Shown here in pieces: positions 43,598 through 53,151 of a stretch of 64,000 nucleotides of DNA. This stretch comes from Rubritalea marina DSM 17716 (GTDB lineage: Bacteria; Verrucomicrobiota; Verrucomicrobiia; Verrucomicrobiales; Akkermansiaceae), in contig NZ_KB899252.1 of NCBI RefSeq assembly GCF_000378105.1, forward strand, positions 1 to 64,000, read 5' to 3'. Position numbers and translations under genes: made by a program. The notes under the pieces were generated by a model that saw only the letters and a list, made by a program, of their open reading frames with translations, did no database searches and was not told where the DNA came from. How positions within the stretch are numbered: position 1 is the first letter of the stretch; each line of letters starts with the position of its first letter.

Positions 43598-44707
43598 TTA
43601 TTCTTCAGACGGCACCGCGTCATTGCTGGATTCTTGTTCGACTTCATCATCCGATTGTTTTTCGTTCACCCAAGCCATAAAGACCGCGTAAGAGATCGAG
43701 ACGATTACAGCACCCACAAAAAGGCCAATAATTCCGGAGAGCATCATCCCTCCAATCGCTCCTAGGAGAATGACCAACATCGGAGTATCAACACCGCGTG
43801 CCATCAACACGGGCTTGAGCACACCGTCACTAGCACTGACGAGGAAAGACCAAATAAGGAAAATCGTCGCAGCCGTCGGGCTGTGCGTGCTGTAGGTGAA
43901 CGCCGCCACTGGACCAAGTACCAAAATAGGCGGCAACTGGACCACAGCACAGATGAGTACAAGCACACCAATTAAGACCGCAGTCGACATCCCCATGGCC
44001 ACCATGCCAATCGTCGCCAATACTGACTGGATCACAGCCACACCCACCACACCTGTCATCACGCCGCGGATCGTCGCAATCGTCAATTTGGTAAACTCCT
44101 CACCTCGGACAGGATCAAAACTAAGAGAGATCTTTCTAGTCACTGCAAACCCCTTCTCAGGGCTGATCATCAACACAGCAGCAATCGCAAAGGAAATCAC
44201 AAACTGCACGACTGTGCCCAGCAAGCCGCCGACACTAGCGGTGAGTTGGGCTGCTAAGTTCTCAGCAAATGGCTTCGTCGCTGAGAGCGCTGCTGGGATA
44301 TCGGTAGCAGCAAGGTTCCATAGATCCGTGAGCTTCTGGCCAACCAATGGAATATCAGCAAGGCGCTCAGGCGCTGGGGGAATGAAACTAATCTTATTGT
44401 CCTTAAGGTCCTCAATCAATACCTGCATCGCCTCAAGAGAAGTGGACGCCAGAAGTATGACTGGCACAATCAAGATAGCGGCCGCAATCACCCCGAACAA
44501 GATACACACGAGCTTCCTCTTCCCTCCAAATATACCGGATAACTTTGTGATCATGGGTGAGAATGCTACCGCGATAATGATCGCCCACAACACAGGCATC
44601 ACAAATGGTTTCAGAATCTGGTAGGACAATGTCACCATCAACCCTAAGAGGAATAATTTGATGGCGGCATCAATCGCTAGACTTACAAAATTGTTTTCAG
44701 TCTTCAT
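43598..44707 (-). CDS. AI-2E/PerM-family permease
   Basis: A 369-residue membrane protein with about 7-8 helices. It has ILKPFVMPVLWAIIIAVAFS near the N-terminus and the signature PLVGQKL-like and ILLGAIGGMMLSGIIGLFVG near the C-terminus. The family holds autoinducer-2 exporters and Na+/H+ antiporter-like members; the substrate is not predictable. I start at ATG 44707; the longer TTG-started form adds a non-conserved stretch. It heads the efflux operon. Confidence 0.86.
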   Translation of the reverse strand: MKTENNFVSLAIDAAIKLFLLGLMVTLSYQILKPFVMPVLWAIIIAVAFSPMITKLSGIFGGKRKLVCILFGVIAAAILIVPVILLASTSLEAMQVLIEDLKDNKISFIPPAPERLADIPLVGQKLTDLWNLAATDIPAALSATKPFAENLAAQLTASVGGLLGTVVQFVISFAIAAVLMISPEKGFAVTRKISLSFDPVRGEEFTKLTIATIRGVMTGVVGVAVIQSVLATIGMVAMGMSTAVLIGVLVLICAVVQLPPILVLGPVAAFTYSTHSPTAATIFLIWSFLVSASDGVLKPVLMARGVDTPMLVILLGAIGGMMLSGIIGLFVGAVIVSISYAVFMAWVNEKQSDDEVEQESSNDAVPSEE

Positions 44708-44979
44708 GTGTTTGGTGGTTTTATAGAAAATTAGGGAAACAAATACCCCAATCAGTGCCAAGTATTAGTCGCTGAATACCGACCAGACAAGACAATACTA
44801 ACAATGGAACAACACAAATTAGATTAGCCAATGACGAACTAGCACCACATTTCTCATTGTCACCGAGATAGCCTACCCATAATCACCCCACTCTCGCACA
44901 GCCACCCACCCTTACTCACCCGGGTCAGGAGTTCGAAATTTCACGAAAATCGCACTACCCAAGTGAGGTATTCCCTGCT

Positions 44980-45942
44980 ATGGGCATAGGCACTATGGCA
45001 AATGAAGAGCATAAAGAAGTCCGAGTATTCGCACCCGCCACCGTCGCCAATGTGGCATGCGGTTACGATGTACTAGGCTTCGCAATTGACGCCCCAGGTG
45101 ATGAAGTAGTGGCAAGATTTTCCGATATTCCGGGTCTGCGCATCACTGCAATCACTGGCGACAATGGCAAGCTCCCTAAGACTGTAGAAGGCAACACCGC
45201 TGGCGTGGCAGCTCAAGACCTACTGAAACACCTCGGCCTCACAGACAAGGGGATCGAAATGGAAATCCATAAAAAAATGCCCTTCGGATCCGGCCTAGGT
45301 TCCTCAGCAGCGTCAGCAGTGGCCGGCGTCTACGCGGTGAACATGCTTCTCGGTGAGCCACTCAGCAAAAAGCAACTTCTTCCCTTTGCCATGACCGGAG
45401 AAGCTAGCGCAGACGGTGCCTACCACGCCGACAACGTGGGCCCATCCCTCCTCGGTGGCATCACATTCATCAGATCCAATGAAGAGCTAGACATCACCCA
45501 GCTCCCTGTGCCTGAAAACCTCTGGGCTGCCGTAGTGCACCCAGACATCGAAATTCTCACGAAAATTGCTCGCGACATCCTCCCCACAGAGATTCCTGTA
45601 AGTACTGCTACTGGCCAAATGGGGAACCTTGGTGGATTCATCTGCGGCCTCTACAACAATGACCTCGGCCTGATCGGGCGTTCTCTCCACGACCTCATCG
45701 CAGAGCCACACCGCCAAAAACTCATTCCAGAGTTCTACACAGCCAAGCAAGAGGCACTTTCTCACGGAGCTCTCGGCTTCTCCATCTCCGGAGCGGGACC
45801 ATCGGTCTTCGCCTTATGCGAAGGTGAAGAAAACGCCAAAAAAGTAGCGCAATGCATCTCTGACGTCTTCACCAAAAACGCGATCAGCAACCAACAGCAC
45901 GTCTCCCTAATCAACCAAGAAGGCGCGCGCGTCATTTCCTAA
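44980..45942 (+). CDS. thrB: Homoserine kinase
   Basis: A 320-residue GHMP kinase. The start has FAPATVANVACGYDVLGFA, the phosphate loop is KMPFGSGLGSSAASAVAG near residue 97, and the C-terminal motif GALGFSISGAGPSVFALCEG. It phosphorylates homoserine on the way to threonine. GAGGT about ten bases before ATG 44980 supports this start; an ATG at 44995 is an alternative. Overlaps nothing and is 24 bases before thrC. Confidence 0.93.
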   Translation: MGIGTMANEEHKEVRVFAPATVANVACGYDVLGFAIDAPGDEVVARFSDIPGLRITAITGDNGKLPKTVEGNTAGVAAQDLLKHLGLTDKGIEMEIHKKMPFGSGLGSSAASAVAGVYAVNMLLGEPLSKKQLLPFAMTGEASADGAYHADNVGPSLLGGITFIRSNEELDITQLPVPENLWAAVVHPDIEILTKIARDILPTEIPVSTATGQMGNLGGFICGLYNNDLGLIGRSLHDLIAEPHRQKLIPEFYTAKQEALSHGALGFSISGAGPSVFALCEGEENAKKVAQCISDVFTKNAISNQQHVSLINQEGARVIS

Positions 45943-45966
45943 TTCATCCACTCACCCACTCTCATC

Positions 45967-47256
45967 ATGCAATTTTACTCCACCAACAATCCAGAGCTCC
46001 GAGTCGACCTTAAGGAAGCCGTAATCCGCTCACTCCCTGCAGACAACGGGCTCTACATGCCTGAGTCCATCACCCCTCTCCCTCAATCTTTCTGGGAGAG
46101 CTGGCGTGACATGAGCCTCCCTGAGCTCGGCTTCCACGTGGCCAAACAAATTCTAGGTGATAGCTTAGAGGATGAAGTCCTCCGAAGCATCGTCAATGAG
46201 GCAATCAACTTCGATGCGCCAGTAGTCAAAATTGCAGAGCACACCCACGTACTCGAGCTTTTCCACGGCCCGACCCTCGCCTTCAAAGACTTCGGAGCCC
46301 GCTTCATGGCACGCACCATGGCACACCTCACTCAAGATGATGACAGCATGCTCACCGTTCTTGTGGCCACTTCTGGCGATACCGGTGGCGCCGTCGCATC
46401 AGCGTTCCACAAAGTGGAAGGCACTCGCGTCATCATCCTCTATCCAAAGGGCGGCGTATCAGCACTTCAGGAGAAGCAACTCACCACACTCGGTCACAAC
46501 ATCACAGCTCTCGAAGTCGACGGCAGCTTTGATGACTGCCAGGCTATGGTGAAGGCTAACTTCCTCGACCGTGACTTGATGCTCAAGCACAACCTTACGA
46601 GTGCGAACTCCATCAACATTTCCCGATTGATCCCTCAGGCTTTCTACTACTTCAATGCGGCGCGCCAGCTTCCAGATGGTGTAGAGCCAGTCTTTGTAAT
46701 ACCTAGTGGGAACTTTGGTAACTTGACCGCAGGCCTCCTCGCTCAATCGCTGGGTCTCCCAGTTCGCCATTGGGTGGCCGCCACCAACATCAATGACACA
46801 GTCCCTCGCTACCTTTCGGACGGCAACTACGACCCACAACCATCCACGCCAACCATCAGCAATGCCATGGACGTGGGCGCACCTTCCAACTTCGCTCGCA
46901 TGAAAGACTTATTCGAAGACAACTGGGAAGCCATGCGCGAGAACATCTCCGGTGTCGCCTTCGATGATGACGAAACACGTGAGGCCATCAAGCGTGTGAA
47001 AGAAGAAACTGGGTACACCATCGACCCGCATGGCGCCGTTGGCGTTCTGGCTGCTGAAGCCTGGCTCCAAGCTTCACCAGAATCCGAGACGATCATTCTC
47101 GAAACAGCGCATCCATCGAAGTTCCTCCCAACCATGGAAGAGGTATTAGGGAAAGGGTCCGTCGATGTGCCAGAACGCCTGGCCGAGCTTGCCGACCTTG
47201 AAAAAGTGGCGCACTCGATCAATAACGATCCCAAAGAAATCCTCAAGTTCCTTTAA
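45967..47256 (+). CDS. thrC: Threonine synthase
   Basis: A 429-residue PLP enzyme. The Schiff-base lysine is in LAFKDFGARFM near residue 105, the phosphate site is in VATSGDTGGAVAS, and NFGNLTAGLLA follows. It converts O-phosphohomoserine to threonine. The N-terminal YSTNNPELRVDLKEAVIRSL is of the longer (yeast/E. coli-type) class. It shares the operon with thrB and ends at a strong terminator. Confidence 0.95.
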   Translation: MQFYSTNNPELRVDLKEAVIRSLPADNGLYMPESITPLPQSFWESWRDMSLPELGFHVAKQILGDSLEDEVLRSIVNEAINFDAPVVKIAEHTHVLELFHGPTLAFKDFGARFMARTMAHLTQDDDSMLTVLVATSGDTGGAVASAFHKVEGTRVIILYPKGGVSALQEKQLTTLGHNITALEVDGSFDDCQAMVKANFLDRDLMLKHNLTSANSINISRLIPQAFYYFNAARQLPDGVEPVFVIPSGNFGNLTAGLLAQSLGLPVRHWVAATNINDTVPRYLSDGNYDPQPSTPTISNAMDVGAPSNFARMKDLFEDNWEAMRENISGVAFDDDETREAIKRVKEETGYTIDPHGAVGVLAAEAWLQASPESETIILETAHPSKFLPTMEEVLGKGSVDVPERLAELADLEKVAHSINNDPKEILKFL

Positions 47257-47266
47257 TTTTGAAAAA

Positions 47267-47297
47267 ACCAAGCACAATGCGTGCTTGGTTTTTTTTT
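47267..47297 (+). terminator. Terminator after thrC
   Basis: AACCAAGCAC and GTGCTTGGTT form a perfect stem with a 4-base loop, followed by a run of T. It closes thrB-thrC. Confidence 0.9.
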
Positions 47298-47378
47298 GCA
47301 CAGGACGCGTGATTTTGGCATGATAGCCTCACGCGCACTGGATTCGTGCAAAGTGCCTCCCATATTACCCAAATTTCT

Positions 47379-48392
47379 ATGCAGAAGATCCTAATCACCG
47401 GTGGAGCTGGCTACATCGCCTCCCACACCAATGTCGAACTCCTCAAAGGAGAATACGAACTTGTCTTGATTGATAATTACATCAATTCCTGCGAGGAAGC
47501 AGTCAAGCGCGTAGAAGAACTCTCCAACCGCAAGATCACGTTCTATGAAGCTGACCTCTTGAACGAGGCTGCTCTCGATACCGTCTTCTCAGAACACCCA
47601 GATATCCAACAAGTCATTCACTTTGCAGCTCTCAAGGCTGTTGGTGAATCCGTGGAAAAACCACTCGACTACTACACAAACAACATCACTGGATCACTCA
47701 ACCTCTATCGAGCCATGCTCAAGCATGGTGTCTCTAAGATCGTCTTTAGCTCATCTGCCACAGTGTATGGAGATCCCGAGACCATCCCAGTTGATGAATC
47801 GGCTCCAATCCATGCCACAAACCCATACGGCCACACCAAGTCGATGATGGAGCAAATCCTTATTGATTCAGCCCACGCGAATCATTGGGACGTAGCAATT
47901 CTGCGCTATTTCAATCCAGTGGGAGCCCACGATTCAGGACGCATCGGCGAAGACCCAAGCTATCCAAACAACCTACTTCCATTCGTCAGCCAGGTAGCTG
48001 CCGGCATCCGCGAAAAGGTTGTCGTATTTGGTGATGACTGGAGCACCCCAGATGGCACAGGGGTGCGCGACTACATTCACGTCGTCGACCTCGCCAAGGC
48101 ACACGTGCAATCTGTCGAAAAGCTTAATCAATCCAAAGGAGTCCATATTTACAATATCGGCACCGGCCGGGGCTATTCCGTGTTAGAAATGATCAAAGCA
48201 TTCGAAGATGCTTGTGGCCATAGTATCCGATACGAAGTAGGCCCAAGACGAAGCGGTGACATCGCCGAAGTCACGGGCGACCCACGAAAGTCACTCAGGG
48301 AACTTGGATGGAAGGCCGAACTTGGCCTCAAAGAAATGGTAGATTCAGCCTGGAAATGGCAATCCGCTAACCCACAAGGGTACAAGGTGTAG
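47379..48392 (+). CDS. galE: UDP-glucose 4-epimerase
   Basis: A 337-residue extended SDR. ILITGGAGYIASHTNVELL gives the NAD-binding GxxGxxG, SSSATVYGDP the catalytic Ser and the YGHTKSMME the YxxxK. LRYFNPVGAHDSGRIGEDP binds the nucleotide sugar. It interconverts UDP-glucose and UDP-galactose for glycan synthesis. Start ATG 47379 is preferred over a GTG at 47346. A single-gene unit. Confidence 0.92.
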   Translation: MQKILITGGAGYIASHTNVELLKGEYELVLIDNYINSCEEAVKRVEELSNRKITFYEADLLNEAALDTVFSEHPDIQQVIHFAALKAVGESVEKPLDYYTNNITGSLNLYRAMLKHGVSKIVFSSSATVYGDPETIPVDESAPIHATNPYGHTKSMMEQILIDSAHANHWDVAILRYFNPVGAHDSGRIGEDPSYPNNLLPFVSQVAAGIREKVVVFGDDWSTPDGTGVRDYIHVVDLAKAHVQSVEKLNQSKGVHIYNIGTGRGYSVLEMIKAFEDACGHSIRYEVGPRRSGDIAEVTGDPRKSLRELGWKAELGLKEMVDSAWKWQSANPQGYKV

Positions 48393-48516
48393 TAGCTTGC
48401 GCGCTCACGCATACACTGAGTAGAAAACTCACTCTGTTAGAGCGTGTTTTGATAAATTAAACCTTTAATCGCAGTAGGATGTATACTAGCGTTTAAATAC
48501 AAGCTAACAATCCCCC

Positions 48517-48933
48517 ATGAACGTCCACAAATCCTCCCGCCAGCGTGGGCTCACACTCATTGAATTATCAATCACTATATCGATAATTACCGGCTTAACT
48601 TCTATGTTATTTGTGAGTGCCGAGTACTACAAAAACTCCTCAGACCGCGCTGCCTGCATTAGCCAACTTGCCTCGATACAAAAGGCAATGAGAAGCCATC
48701 AAAACATGAATGGATTGAGCTCTGGTGACGCCATCACATCAGGAGATTTGATTGGGGCTGGCAAAGCTATTCCTAACACCCCACGTTGCCCAAAATCAGG
48801 GACAGCCATCATAATGCAGGGCATCGTTCCTGCTCCTGGTGTGATTTATGCTGAATGCTCTGAGTATGACAACTCGAATGGGACTTTGGACGTATCACAA
48901 GATCACACTTCATCCCAGTTTTTTGGACTATAG
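48517..48933 (+). CDS. Type II secretion/pilus pseudopilin-like protein
   Basis: A 138-residue protein with a prepilin leader MNVHKSSRQRG|LTLIELSITI, where the Gly-Leu site is the prepilin peptidase cut and Glu5 of the mature chain is present. The helix continues SIITGLTSMLFVSAEYYK. The C-terminal half is small, with two Cys residues that could pair (PRCPKSG and ECSEY). No other secretion or pilus gene is adjacent, so it may be a stand-alone minor pseudopilin as is common in Verrucomicrobiota. Confidence 0.8.
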   Translation: MNVHKSSRQRGLTLIELSITISIITGLTSMLFVSAEYYKNSSDRAACISQLASIQKAMRSHQNMNGLSSGDAITSGDLIGAGKAIPNTPRCPKSGTAIIMQGIVPAPGVIYAECSEYDNSNGTLDVSQDHTSSQFFGL

Positions 48934-48952
48934 TCCATGCTAAATTGAAATC

Positions 48953-50110
48953 CTAACTCCTGGCGCTAGCTAGCTTTTGAACGACATTCCGCATCACTTC
49001 TTCTTGAGCTTCAATCTTCTCGACTAACTTAAGTTGAGTGCGCGCTCGATCTAGATTCTGCCCGGCACGCTCAATTTTAAAATACTGATCTCCTTCAAGA
49101 TAATCAGTGAGGAATCGAATCCCTGTTTCTAGGGTGATGATTTTTGCGCCAGTCACCATATAGTCCATCTCCACCTGGGTCAGCGCTGCACAGCCATCGA
49201 TATACCCTTCAGCAAGCGCCTCAAAGTATGGCATGCGCATGTCCACCATACTGAGATCACGTTCATCTTCAGCAGCTGGGCTGGTTGCCGTACGAACAAG
49301 GTCACCAAAGTCATACACCGAGAGCCCAGGCATCACCGTATCGAGGTCGATCACACACACTGCTTGATCCGTCGCCTCATCCATCATCACATTATTGAGC
49401 TTGGTGTCATTATGGGTTACTCGAGTCGGCAAGACTCCCTCTTGCTGAAGGCGCAGTAACTCTCCACAGCAATCCTTCCTCTCAAGTACAAACAAGTACT
49501 CAGCCTGAATCTCAGACAAGCGGCCATGAGCATCCCTCTCAGCAGCGCGCTCTAATGCCTCAAAACGCTTTTGAGTATTATGAAAGTGTGGAATCGTTTC
49601 TGTGAGTTGCCCTGCATCAAGATCTGCAACCAGATCTTGAAAAGCGCCAAATGCGTGAGCTGCTTGATAGGCCTGTCGCGTGCTCTCAACGATGTCGTAC
49701 GTCTTGCACCCTTCGATAAAGTTGTAACACCTCCACACCCCCCCCCCCTCACCTTCCACATAGAATTTTCCATCGCGTGACGGATACATATTCAGCGTTT
49801 GCCCACCCATATCATCAGTATGAAGCAGTACTTTGTGGTTAATGTGCTTGGTCACGTAGCAAACATTTTCTACGACCATCAATGGCTCCTTGAATACCTG
49901 CTCATTGATCCGCTGAAGAATATAACGGCTCTCTCTAGCACCATCGCGGAAAGTCACTAGATAGGTAGTATTGATGTGGCCTGAGTCAATCTCACCATAA
50001 CCCACAAGATCTCCAGCGATCGCAAATGCCGCAGCAATACTCTCCACCACTGAACCTTTGCTCGCGGCATGCTCGGTCTCACCATTCTTCTCAATCGCCT
50101 TCAAATCCAT
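48953..50110 (-). CDS. Aminoglycoside-phosphotransferase-fold kinase, NahK-like
   Basis: A 385-residue kinase. HNDTKLNNVM near residue 235 holds the catalytic Asp, and VIDLDTVMPG the metal-binding Asp. GEIDSGHINTTYLVT and ILQRINEQVF are the N-lobe. The profile is close to N-acetylhexosamine 1-kinase (NahK), which opens a salvage route for GlcNAc/GalNAc; galE next door would be a natural partner. ATG 50110 is used, since the upstream start is TTG. The coding strand has 11 consecutive G at 49748-49738, so a slip would frameshift it. Confidence 0.78.
   Translation of the reverse strand: MDLKAIEKNGETEHAASKGSVVESIAAAFAIAGDLVGYGEIDSGHINTTYLVTFRDGARESRYILQRINEQVFKEPLMVVENVCYVTKHINHKVLLHTDDMGGQTLNMYPSRDGKFYVEGEGGGVWRCYNFIEGCKTYDIVESTRQAYQAAHAFGAFQDLVADLDAGQLTETIPHFHNTQKRFEALERAAERDAHGRLSEIQAEYLFVLERKDCCGELLRLQQEGVLPTRVTHNDTKLNNVMMDEATDQAVCVIDLDTVMPGLSVYDFGDLVRTATSPAAEDERDLSMVDMRMPYFEALAEGYIDGCAALTQVEMDYMVTGAKIITLETGIRFLTDYLEGDQYFKIERAGQNLDRARTQLKLVEKIEAQEEVMRNVVQKLASARS
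49738..49748. repeat. 11-base G/C homopolymer in kinase gene
   Basis: Eleven consecutive C on the forward strand (G on the coding strand) encode Gly-Gly-Gly at about residues 122-124 of the kinase. Other genes in the window have C or G runs of eight at most (for example in the ModF-like, COG2509 and moaA genes). Runs this long are prone to polymerase slippage, giving on/off switching. Confidence 0.7.
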
Positions 50111-50190
50111 AGTAAGTTCAGTATCCAAGCACCACTTGGGAAGACTAAGAAATCAGTGGGCATCTAGCAACTATGATTTCCAGACAAAAT

Positions 50191-50225
50191 AAAAGTGCAG
50201 CACAATTGCTTGTGCTGCACTTTTT
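50191..50225 (-). terminator. Terminator of tRNA-Tyr
   Basis: AAAAGTGCAGCACAA and TTGTGCTGCACTTTT make a nearly perfect stem with a 4-base loop. On the reverse strand it ends in TTTT. It lies 44 bases beyond the tRNA-Tyr 3' end. Confidence 0.85.
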
Positions 50226-50269
50226 CCCTCATAAAAAAGTTACACCTCCCAATGTAACTTCTTAGAAAA

Positions 50270-50355
50270 TGGTGGGCAGAGCTGGATTCGAACCAGCGTA
50301 CACTTACGTGAGCAGATTTACAGTCTGCCGCCTTTAACCACTCGGCCATCTACCC
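50270..50355 (-). tRNA. tRNA-Tyr (GTA)
   Basis: An 86-nt class II tRNA on the reverse strand. The acceptor stem GGGTAGA/TCTGCCC pairs fully with one G-U, the anticodon loop CTGTAAA gives anticodon GTA (tyrosine), a long variable arm follows (CTCACGTAAGTG...), then TTCGAAT in the T-loop and an encoded ACCA tail. The anticodon starts with G34, the target for queuosine, and queG is the next gene downstream on the other strand. Confidence 0.93.
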
Positions 50356-50522
50356 ATCGTAGAAAATTTCGGATCTTGCGACCCGCGGTTAGCACCTCTT
50401 GCGAGGCGGGGGAGTTCTAGGGTCATTCACGATCGCGTGCAAGACAAAAAGAGTACTTTTTCTGATTTTTTTTGATCCTTCATTGCCAGCGCCGCAATCC
50501 CTGTAAATACTGGTTTCGCACT

Positions 50523-51557
50523 ATGCTTCATTCCTCGGAAACAACGAAAAACAACATCCTATTCATTGCCAAGCAATTAGGTTTTTTTGAGTGCCGGATA
50601 TCTACAGTAAAGCGCGCAACCCACGCCGATCGCTACCTCGATTGGGTCGAGCAAGGGTGCGCTGGAGAAATGAAATGGCTGGAGCGAAATAAAGAGCGCC
50701 GAGTGCATCCAGGTGAAATCGTGGATGGTGCCAAATCGGTAATCAGTCTCGCCTACAACTACTTCCCAGGAAATGATCATCCTGGGCACGGCTACAAGAT
50801 CGCGCGCTACGCCTGGAATGTGGACTACCACAACATCATCGAAGAGAAACTCAAAGACCTCGACCTCGCACTCAGTGAAATGGGTGGCACCCAACGGTAC
50901 TATGTGGATACAGGCCCAGTGCTGGAGCGAGACTTCGCCACCGATGCTGGACTTGGATGGAATGGCAAGTCCACCGTCCAGATCCACCCCAAAATAGGCA
51001 ATTGGTTCTTCCTCTGCGAGCTCATCAGCACCCTAAATTTGGAAGCTGACTCGCCACTGCGCGACCACTGCGGAAAGTGTACCAAATGCATCGACCATTG
51101 CCCCACCGACGCCATCACTGGCCCACGAGAAATGGATGCGAGGCGCTGCATTTCCTACCTCACCATCGAAAACCCAGGGGCCATCCCGCTAGAATTCCGC
51201 AAGGCAATCGGCGATCGTATCTACGGCTGCGATGTTTGCCTAGAAGTCTGCCCATGGAATCGCTTCGCCAAGCTCAGCCATGACACCAAGCTCCACGCTA
51301 AAGGAGCTATCTTTGAGAAATCACTCAACGACTTCCTCAAGCTGAGCCCTGAGTCTTTCAATCAAACCTTCGCCCAGTCTCCAATCAAGCGAATCAAGCA
51401 CCCTAGATTCCTACGCAACGCCTGCGTGGTTGCCGGCAATGTGGGCAGTTCAAAAGAGCTCCCTCAACTCAAAATACTCAGCCAAAGCGACGACCCACTG
51501 ATAGCCGAACACGCTCAGTGGGCGGTCGAGGAGATTGAGACTAGAGTGAGCCAGTAA
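50523..51557 (+). CDS. queG: Epoxyqueuosine reductase
   Basis: A 344-residue cobalamin- and 4Fe-4S-dependent enzyme. DTGPVLERDFATDAGLGWNG with catalytic Asp is followed by the two ferredoxin-like clusters CGKCTKCIDHCPTDAITGP and YGCDVCLEVCPWN. It reduces epoxyqueuosine to queuosine in GUN-anticodon tRNAs. ATG 50523 is chosen over the upstream TTG. It is head-to-head with the tRNA-Tyr gene, itself a substrate of the pathway. Confidence 0.94.
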   Translation: MLHSSETTKNNILFIAKQLGFFECRISTVKRATHADRYLDWVEQGCAGEMKWLERNKERRVHPGEIVDGAKSVISLAYNYFPGNDHPGHGYKIARYAWNVDYHNIIEEKLKDLDLALSEMGGTQRYYVDTGPVLERDFATDAGLGWNGKSTVQIHPKIGNWFFLCELISTLNLEADSPLRDHCGKCTKCIDHCPTDAITGPREMDARRCISYLTIENPGAIPLEFRKAIGDRIYGCDVCLEVCPWNRFAKLSHDTKLHAKGAIFEKSLNDFLKLSPESFNQTFAQSPIKRIKHPRFLRNACVVAGNVGSSKELPQLKILSQSDDPLIAEHAQWAVEEIETRVSQ

Positions 51558-51743
51558 AGAAATAGAGTAGGAACCACTATACCTTATCCGCAACGACGCC
51601 AAGAACTCGATGAAGCCTTGCTTCACCACTCCCTGCGTCACCCCATCTTTGCTAAGCATTCTATTTCTCATGATTCACCTGACTCTAAACCGGATGGAAC
51701 ACCATCATCCAGAGCTCACAAGGAGGTCAGACTGTACAAAAAA

Positions 51744-51769
51744 CACCCTAGGTTTTGAAACCTAGGGTG
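51744..51769 (-). terminator. Terminator of the aminotransferase gene
   Basis: CACCCTAGGTTT and AAACCTAGGGTG form a perfect 12-bp stem, followed on the reverse strand by TTTTTT. It lies 31 bases beyond the stop. Confidence 0.87.
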
Positions 51770-51799
51770 CTTTGAAATTTGTTTGCTAATGACTGGGAA

Positions 51800-52966
51800 T
51801 TAGTGCGCGCGACAGAATTCCTCAAAACGCGTGAGGCCTTCATTGAGCACATCAAGAGTGGTGCAGTAGCTAATGCGAATACAGTGGTCATTACCAAATG
51901 CCACACCAGGTACAGCTGCCACACGATAGCGATTCAACAACTTGTCGCAGAGGTTGACAGACTTCATACCCAGCTTTTCACAATTCACGAAGAAGTAAAA
52001 GGCTCCCTTAGGCTCCACGATGGTGATGTTTGGAATTGCTTTGAGACGCTGAAGCATGAACTGACGACGCACGTCGTACTCATCGCGCAGGTCCTTCACA
52101 AAGGAGCTTTCTTGCTCAAGCGCAGCAAGGCCACCATACTGGGCGAACGAACACGCATTGGAGGTCGTGTGACCTTGAAGCTTACTAATCGCATCAGCAA
52201 GTGGCTGAGGAGCAGCAATCCAACCTAGACGCCACCCAGTCATTGAGTATGCCTTAGAAAAGCCTCCCACTGTGATCGTTAGGTCGTAGATTTCCTTACT
52301 AACAGATGCAATGCTTACGTGCTTTTCACCATCATAGATGAGGTGCTCGTAAATTTCATCCGAAAGAATCACGATGTCTTCTAGGAGCGCAACTTCACCA
52401 ATTGCCTTAAGCTCTTCGGCAGTGTAGACAGCCCCTGTTGGGTTACCGGGTGAGTTGATGATGACCATCTTAGTGAGACCAGTCATATTCTCTTCAAATT
52501 CTTCAGCAGTAAGCTTCCAACCATTCTCCTCTTTGGTCTCCACAATCACTGGAACGCCACCTGCAAGACGGACCATTTCTGGATATGATACCCAATACGG
52601 TGATGGAATGATGACTTCGTCACCCTCTTCCACAACCGCCATGATCGCATTCATGCAAGAATGCTTGGCTCCGCTGTTCACCACAACCTGACGAGCTTCA
52701 TAGTCGAGACCGTTCTCGTCTTTGAGCTTCTTAGAAATTGCTTCTCGAAGCTCTGGAATACCAGCTGCAGGCGTGTACTTAGTCTTGCCTTCCTGGATTG
52801 CTTTAATCGCAGCTTCTTTAATGAAGTCTGGAGTGTCGAGATCTGGTTCACCGCCTGCAAGACCGTAAACTTCTTCGCCTTTGGCCTTCATAGCCTTGGC
52901 CTGATTTGTGATGCTCAATGTGAGTGACGGAGTCACACCAGTCACGCGTGATGATATACTTTCCAT
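51800..52966 (-). CDS. Class I aminotransferase, probable aspartate aminotransferase
   Basis: A 388-residue PLP enzyme of the AspC/AspB-like type Ib group. NSGAKHSCMNAI carries the phosphate loop, NSPGNPTGAVYT the pyridine-ring Asn, the active-site Lys is in VGGFSKAYSMTGWRLGW, and a C-terminal Arg in CIRISYC binds the substrate carboxylate. It transfers amino groups between aspartate/glutamate and their keto acids. Close homologues also act on prephenate. A single-gene unit. Confidence 0.87.
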   Translation of the reverse strand: MESISSRVTGVTPSLTLSITNQAKAMKAKGEEVYGLAGGEPDLDTPDFIKEAAIKAIQEGKTKYTPAAGIPELREAISKKLKDENGLDYEARQVVVNSGAKHSCMNAIMAVVEEGDEVIIPSPYWVSYPEMVRLAGGVPVIVETKEENGWKLTAEEFEENMTGLTKMVIINSPGNPTGAVYTAEELKAIGEVALLEDIVILSDEIYEHLIYDGEKHVSIASVSKEIYDLTITVGGFSKAYSMTGWRLGWIAAPQPLADAISKLQGHTTSNACSFAQYGGLAALEQESSFVKDLRDEYDVRRQFMLQRLKAIPNITIVEPKGAFYFFVNCEKLGMKSVNLCDKLLNRYRVAAVPGVAFGNDHCIRISYCTTLDVLNEGLTRFEEFCRAH

Positions 52967-53151
52967 AGTACCAATAGTTAGAAAATGTGTTCGCGCTCAA
53001 GAGGCGATACCATAGTCTGTAGATCAAAATAGGCTCGCCTCAGAGCCACAGCACTTATTAAAGCATCATCGCCAGCATGCAAGAGAAATGCATGAGAAAC
53101 AGAGATTTCATCCCACCCCCCATGCCGCAGCCGCGGGCCAGCCAGTCAAAG

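Noticed and set aside
51779-52228. 149-codon forward frame
   Set aside because: Antisense shadow of the aminotransferase gene; no motif of its own.
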